Origin: CAYVFC01 sp964450715
GTDB lineage: Bacteria > Myxococcota_A > Polyangia > Polyangiales > JAFGIB01
Direction of reading: 5' to 3'
DNA length: 64,000 bases
Assembly: GCA_964450715.1 (NCBI GenBank)
Contig: CAYVFC010000025.1
Coordinates: 5,263 to 69,262, forward strand
This document shows positions 61,246 through 64,000 of this stretch, piece after piece. The position numbers and the translations under genes are program-made. The notes under the pieces are model-generated. The model was not told where the DNA came from. It worked only from the letters and a program-made list of their open reading frames with translations, and searched no databases. Every line of letters starts with the position of its first letter. Position 1 is the first letter of the stretch.

Positions 61246-61716
61246 TTACAGGCAGGTACAAATACCGTACTCGTCCGCCGGTCCGGCTTCGGCCTCCGAA
61301 AGACACAGCACGGCTTCCATCGCCTCGTATTGACAGTCGCAGCATAGATATTGCGCCGGACAGCTGTCGGCCGCGCAATTGGTAAAGGTGCAGTACCCCG
61401 TGCTCGAAAGCGGATTGACCGCACAGAAGTCGGCCTGAAATCTCTCGCATTGAGCGTCCTCGGTGCACGGTTCACCGAGCCCCGGCGGTCGGTTGTCGTC
61501 CACATCCTCGGCTCCAGCATCGTCGTCGCTTCCAGAGTCGGTAGTCGCGCCGGCGTCCGGTCGGTCGCCCGCGCCGCCGTCGGCGACCGGTTGTTTGTCG
61601 CACACCCGAAGTCGGGGCAAGTAACGGTACCCGGCCGGGCAGCGGTCGTCGTCACCAGGAACACAGCCTTCGAGCACCGAAAAAATCAGCAGCAATAAAA
61701 CAGGGAGCTTCGTCAT
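61246..61716 (-). CDS. Small Cys-rich lipoprotein
   Basis: 156-residue predicted lipoprotein with signal MTKLPVLLLLIFSVLEGC (lipobox LEGC, Cys18). An Asp/Gly/Ala linker (about 45-78) is followed by a Cys-rich part containing CTEDAQCERFQADFC, NCAADSCPAQYLCCDC and a final CTC. This is a frequent domain type in myxobacterial surface proteins. It lies 60 bp upstream of the porin-like gene on the same strand and may be co-transcribed with it. Confidence 0.75.
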   Translation of the reverse strand: MTKLPVLLLLIFSVLEGCVPGDDDRCPAGYRYLPRLRVCDKQPVADGGAGDRPDAGATTDSGSDDDAGAEDVDDNRPPGLGEPCTEDAQCERFQADFCAVNPLSSTGYCTFTNCAADSCPAQYLCCDCQYEAMEAVLCLSEAEAGPADEYGICTCL

Positions 61717-62017
61717 GGTTCTAGATTCCCGGAGTCGAGCTGGTCAGGGGGTTGTTCTGTTTGCGCTTTGCGGAATGACGATAGCACATAGCAACCCCCG
61801 CCGGAAACCGGATCCTGGTCAGTCGATGGCCGAAGATATCGCGGCCGCTTCTAAAGGTTGCGGTTCGAGTAGCCAGCAAATCCGCGCTTCCCCGAAAAAC
61901 CGATCGATCGAGGTTGACACGCGTCGTCCGACAAGAGACCTGTTCCTCCCGTCATAACCGGTTGCGGTTGTCGGGCGTCATCGAAGCGGCTGACAGAATG
62001 GGGTATCATCACGCCCC
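61717..62017. other. Gene-free gap of about 300 bp
   Basis: No supported gene. A GGTTGCGGTTCGAGT stretch near 61856-61870 looks like a tRNA T-arm at first sight, but no cloverleaf can be drawn around it. Promoters of the divergent neighbours are expected here; none was clear. Confidence 0.4.
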
Positions 62018-62206
62018 GTGACCCAGGAACCGATCATCAGAACCTATAAACCGCCGGACCGGGAGGCGGTTCGTGGGATCTGCCGCCGGACCGGGCTCAA
62101 GGGGGATCCGGTCTGGCGTTACTTCGAGGGCGAGGAGGTGCTGACCACCATCCTCGCCGACTACTACCTGGATCACGGGGCCGAGGAACGCTACAAGGTC
62201 TACTGA
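62018..62206 (+). pseudogene. GNAT acetyltransferase, N-terminal fragment
   Basis: 62 codons from a GTG at 62018. The sequence TQEPIIRTYKPPDREAVRGI, then FEGEEVLTTILADYYLDHG, is the usual N-terminus of GNAT-family acetyltransferases (beta 1 and helices 1-2). The acetyl-CoA-binding V/I-x-x-x-x-Q/R-G-x-G/A motif and the later strands are missing; the frame ends at YKVY. The DUF4105 gene starts 37 bp later. It is likely a truncated gene. A very short functional product is improbable. Confidence 0.65.
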
Positions 62207-62242
62207 AGTTACCCCGATTACTGCGCGGTTGGTTTCCTGTCC

Positions 62243-63502
62243 ATGTCTCGACGACTCAATCCCGTTCCCTGGTTCGTCTTGTGCTGCTGGCTCGCCCAGG
62301 GGGCCAGCGCCCAGCAACAATTCCCGGATCGGCAACAGGAGGTGGGGAGCCATCTCTCCCTTGCACTGGTCACCGTGGGACCGGGGGACGATATCCAGAA
62401 CTATTTCGGGCATAACGCCTTGATGTTGACGAACCGAAGGCTACAGGTCTCATGGGTGGTCAACTACGGGACGTTCGCCTTTGATCGGCGTATGTTGCCC
62501 GAATTCATCCAGGGTAGGCTGCGCTTCTGGGTCAGCATCGCGCCGGCCGAGGAGACCTTTCGTCGGTATATCGAGGCCAATCGGTCGGTGAGGCTGCAGG
62601 AGCTGAATTTCGACGCCCGGCAGACCCGGATGGTGGCGACCCGGTTATTTCACGACGTTCAACCGCAGAACCGTTTCTACCTTTACCATCACTATTACGA
62701 CAACTGCTCGACACGCTTGCGGGATATCATCAACGACGCGGTCGAGGGGCAACTCGAACGGGCCTGTTCCGGGCCGGGTCGCCTCGATCTACGGCAACAT
62801 ACGCGGCGCCACGCGCAGGTCGCTCCGTCCGCGGCGCTGGTGATGGATTTCCTGCTTAATGACCAGGTGGACCGGCCGGTCACCCGGTGCGACGAGACGT
62901 TTCTTCCGGCCGAGCTGGAGAAACAGGTCGCGGCCTTGACCTATCGCAATCAGCAGGGAAAGAGCCTTCCGCTGGTGACCAGGTCAACGACGGTATTCGA
63001 GGCCGCTGGCCGCGAGTCGGTTCCCGATCGACCGCGGCCAATCTGGCCCTGGACCCTTTTTATCGGACTACTGGTCGGCTCGGTGGCAATCGTTCTCGGC
63101 TATCTGGTCCGCACCGGCCGCGGGGCGCTGCCGCGGTTTGGCTTCGGGTTGCTCCACATTGCCGTGGGGCTGATTTTCGGGCTTTCGGGCGCGGTGCTCT
63201 TCTATATGGCTAGCTTTACCGATCACCTGGTAACGCAGCGGAACGAGAATCTGTTCCTGGCCAATCCGGTGACCTTGCTGGCGTTTCCGCTGGGTTTTTT
63301 CCTCGCTCTGGGCCGCGCCTGGGCCTTTCGCTGGATGCGGTACGCCTTTCTATTCTTGGCGGCGAGCTCGGGGATACTGCTGTTGCTGAAGGCGCTGCCC
63401 GACTTCGATCAGGATACGCTCTTGCCGATGGCTCTGCTTCTCCCGGTCAATTTCGGCCTGGCCTTTGCCCACTGGATCGCGAACGGACGACGAATGAGAT
63501 AA
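62243..63502 (+). CDS. Lnb-like (DUF4105) periplasmic-domain membrane protein
   Basis: 419-residue protein. A signal or anchor (WFVLCCWLAQGASAQ) precedes a periplasmic domain of about 240 residues of the DUF4105/Lnb_N type. The domain has NYFGHNALMLTNRRLQVSW, VNYGTFAFDRRMLP and the hallmark FYLYHHYYDNCSTRLRDII near 152-170, with probable catalytic His, Tyr and Cys. Four or five hydrophobic segments follow (about 270-410). Lnb in Gram-positives moves an acyl chain within lipoproteins. Family members in Gram-negatives are uncharacterised. Given the many lipoproteins here, a role in lipoprotein acyl chemistry is possible but is inference. Confidence 0.8.
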   Translation: MSRRLNPVPWFVLCCWLAQGASAQQQFPDRQQEVGSHLSLALVTVGPGDDIQNYFGHNALMLTNRRLQVSWVVNYGTFAFDRRMLPEFIQGRLRFWVSIAPAEETFRRYIEANRSVRLQELNFDARQTRMVATRLFHDVQPQNRFYLYHHYYDNCSTRLRDIINDAVEGQLERACSGPGRLDLRQHTRRHAQVAPSAALVMDFLLNDQVDRPVTRCDETFLPAELEKQVAALTYRNQQGKSLPLVTRSTTVFEAAGRESVPDRPRPIWPWTLFIGLLVGSVAIVLGYLVRTGRGALPRFGFGLLHIAVGLIFGLSGAVLFYMASFTDHLVTQRNENLFLANPVTLLAFPLGFFLALGRAWAFRWMRYAFLFLAASSGILLLLKALPDFDQDTLLPMALLLPVNFGLAFAHWIANGRRMR

Positions 63503-63576
63503 TTCGTTTTTTCGCCTGGCCGAAACGATTTTGGTGGCACGCCGGCCGGTCTCTCCGCTACCCATCTATTTCAGAT

Positions 63577-63953
63577 ATGAAGAGAGCGTTTTCGAAGTAC
63601 TCTGTCGTAACGACTGCCGCGATGCTACTGGCCTGTGCGCAACAGGTGCCGACCTACCTGGGATCCTACCAGGGCAAGAACTACTGCGCCGAGGTGAAGC
63701 GTGACCGGACGGCGACCCTTTCCGAGCAATTGGCGCCAGAAATTGCTCAAGCTTACGACTGACTTCAGGGGGGCAAACCAGCGCATGCACAACAAGAATC
63801 TGATGGTGGACGGTAAGGTCGCGATTACCGGAGGTCGCAACCGCCGACGAGTATTTCGATTACGATCACGAGTATAATTTCCGCGACAGGGATGTGCTTC
63901 TGATCGGCGGGGTGGAGGGTTGTACTACGGTATCGCGAGAATCTTCGCCTTAG
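63577..63953 (+). pseudogene. Broken phospholipase D / cardiolipin-synthase-type lipoprotein
   Basis: The first piece (61 codons from 63577) is a lipoprotein signal (AAMLLACAQQ) ending with TATLSEQLAPEIAQ, as found near the start of YmdC/ClsC-like PLD proteins. From about 63740 a second frame reads RMHNKNLMVDGKVAITGGRN, the first HKD motif (H-x-K-x4-D). A third frame follows with DEYFDYDHEYNFRDRDVLLI. The second and third pieces join if two bases are restored after the GRN codons (AACatCGCCGACGAG). The region between the first and second pieces is missing, as is everything after about 63920. The window ends soon after. Confidence 0.75.
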
Positions 63954-64000
63954 GAGGCACCGCAAAATAAACGATCCGGTTGCGGCCGCGTGGGCGGGCG

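Noticed and set aside
61840..61890. tRNA-like T-arm (GGTTCGAGT)
   Set aside because: No acceptor stem, anticodon arm or D-arm can be built around it.

Overview
The window looks like chromosome from a high-GC Gram-negative bacterium, most likely a myxobacterium-like deltaproteobacterium (Myxococcota or a neighbour). This is an inference. It rests on the many lipoproteins with Gly/Ser/Ala-rich linkers, the Cys-rich secreted proteins, a MopE-type Asp/Gly/Cys motif, thrombospondin-3-like repeats, receptor-L-like repeats, frequent GTG/TTG starts and a non-flagellar-looking FliI/SctN ATPase. No rRNA, tRNA or CRISPR array was recognised.

Layout. 0-7 kb is the replication-origin neighbourhood: the 3' part of dnaJ and a lone fliI/sctN-type ATPase on the plus strand, then recF, dnaN and dnaA on the minus strand. 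An AT-rich, purine-skewed gap lies between dnaN and dnaA, and DnaA-box-like sites overlap the dnaA start. 7-19 kb holds a beta-barrel outer-membrane protein, a MaoC-type hydratase, rpsU, clpB, a beta-lactamase-fold lipoprotein, a run of lipoproteins and asnB. 19-24.4 kb is a tight minus-strand operon of two polytopic glycosyltransferase-like proteins and an LtaS-like sulfatase carrying a MopE-type insert. 24.7-32 kb has an unusual six-repeat cysteine lipoprotein, a Ycf46-like AAA ATPase next to a GspE/PilB ATPase, a divergent zinc-ribbon membrane protein and cstA. 32-40 kb has exported proteins (DUF3604/PHP, Cys-rich, lipase-like, L-domain) and an nfeD gene followed by only the N-terminal stub of a flotillin. 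40-47.7 kb is mostly housekeeping enzymes: a GT39 protein, TerB, an ABM-domain protein, an inositol monophosphatase, a radical SAM protein, a CaiB CoA-transferase and a HIT protein. 47.8-51 kb is a ferrous-iron locus: a DtxR-FeoA fusion regulator, feoB and a small Cys-rich partner, with two matching palindromes upstream of the first two genes. 51.6-58.4 kb is a surface-polysaccharide cluster: two translationally coupled glycosyltransferases around a flippase, facing a convergent pair. 58.4-64 kb has more exported proteins, a porin-like barrel, an Lnb/DUF4105 membrane protein and several broken genes.

Two themes run through the window. First, at least seven palindromic repeat families sit in gaps and at the 3' ends of genes. 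One family shows a compensated base change between two copies, and two elements provide the stop codons or C-terminal tails of neighbouring genes. Second, gene decay is frequent: the flotillin stub, a GNAT fragment, a phospholipase-D pseudogene, a decayed gene behind feoB and a frameshifted Cys-rich lipoprotein. I found no complete, obviously new multi-gene defence or secretion system. The best candidates for new biology are the C-x6-C repeat lipoprotein, the MopE-sulfatase fusion operon, the DtxR-Cys-FeoA regulator and the palindromic repeat families.
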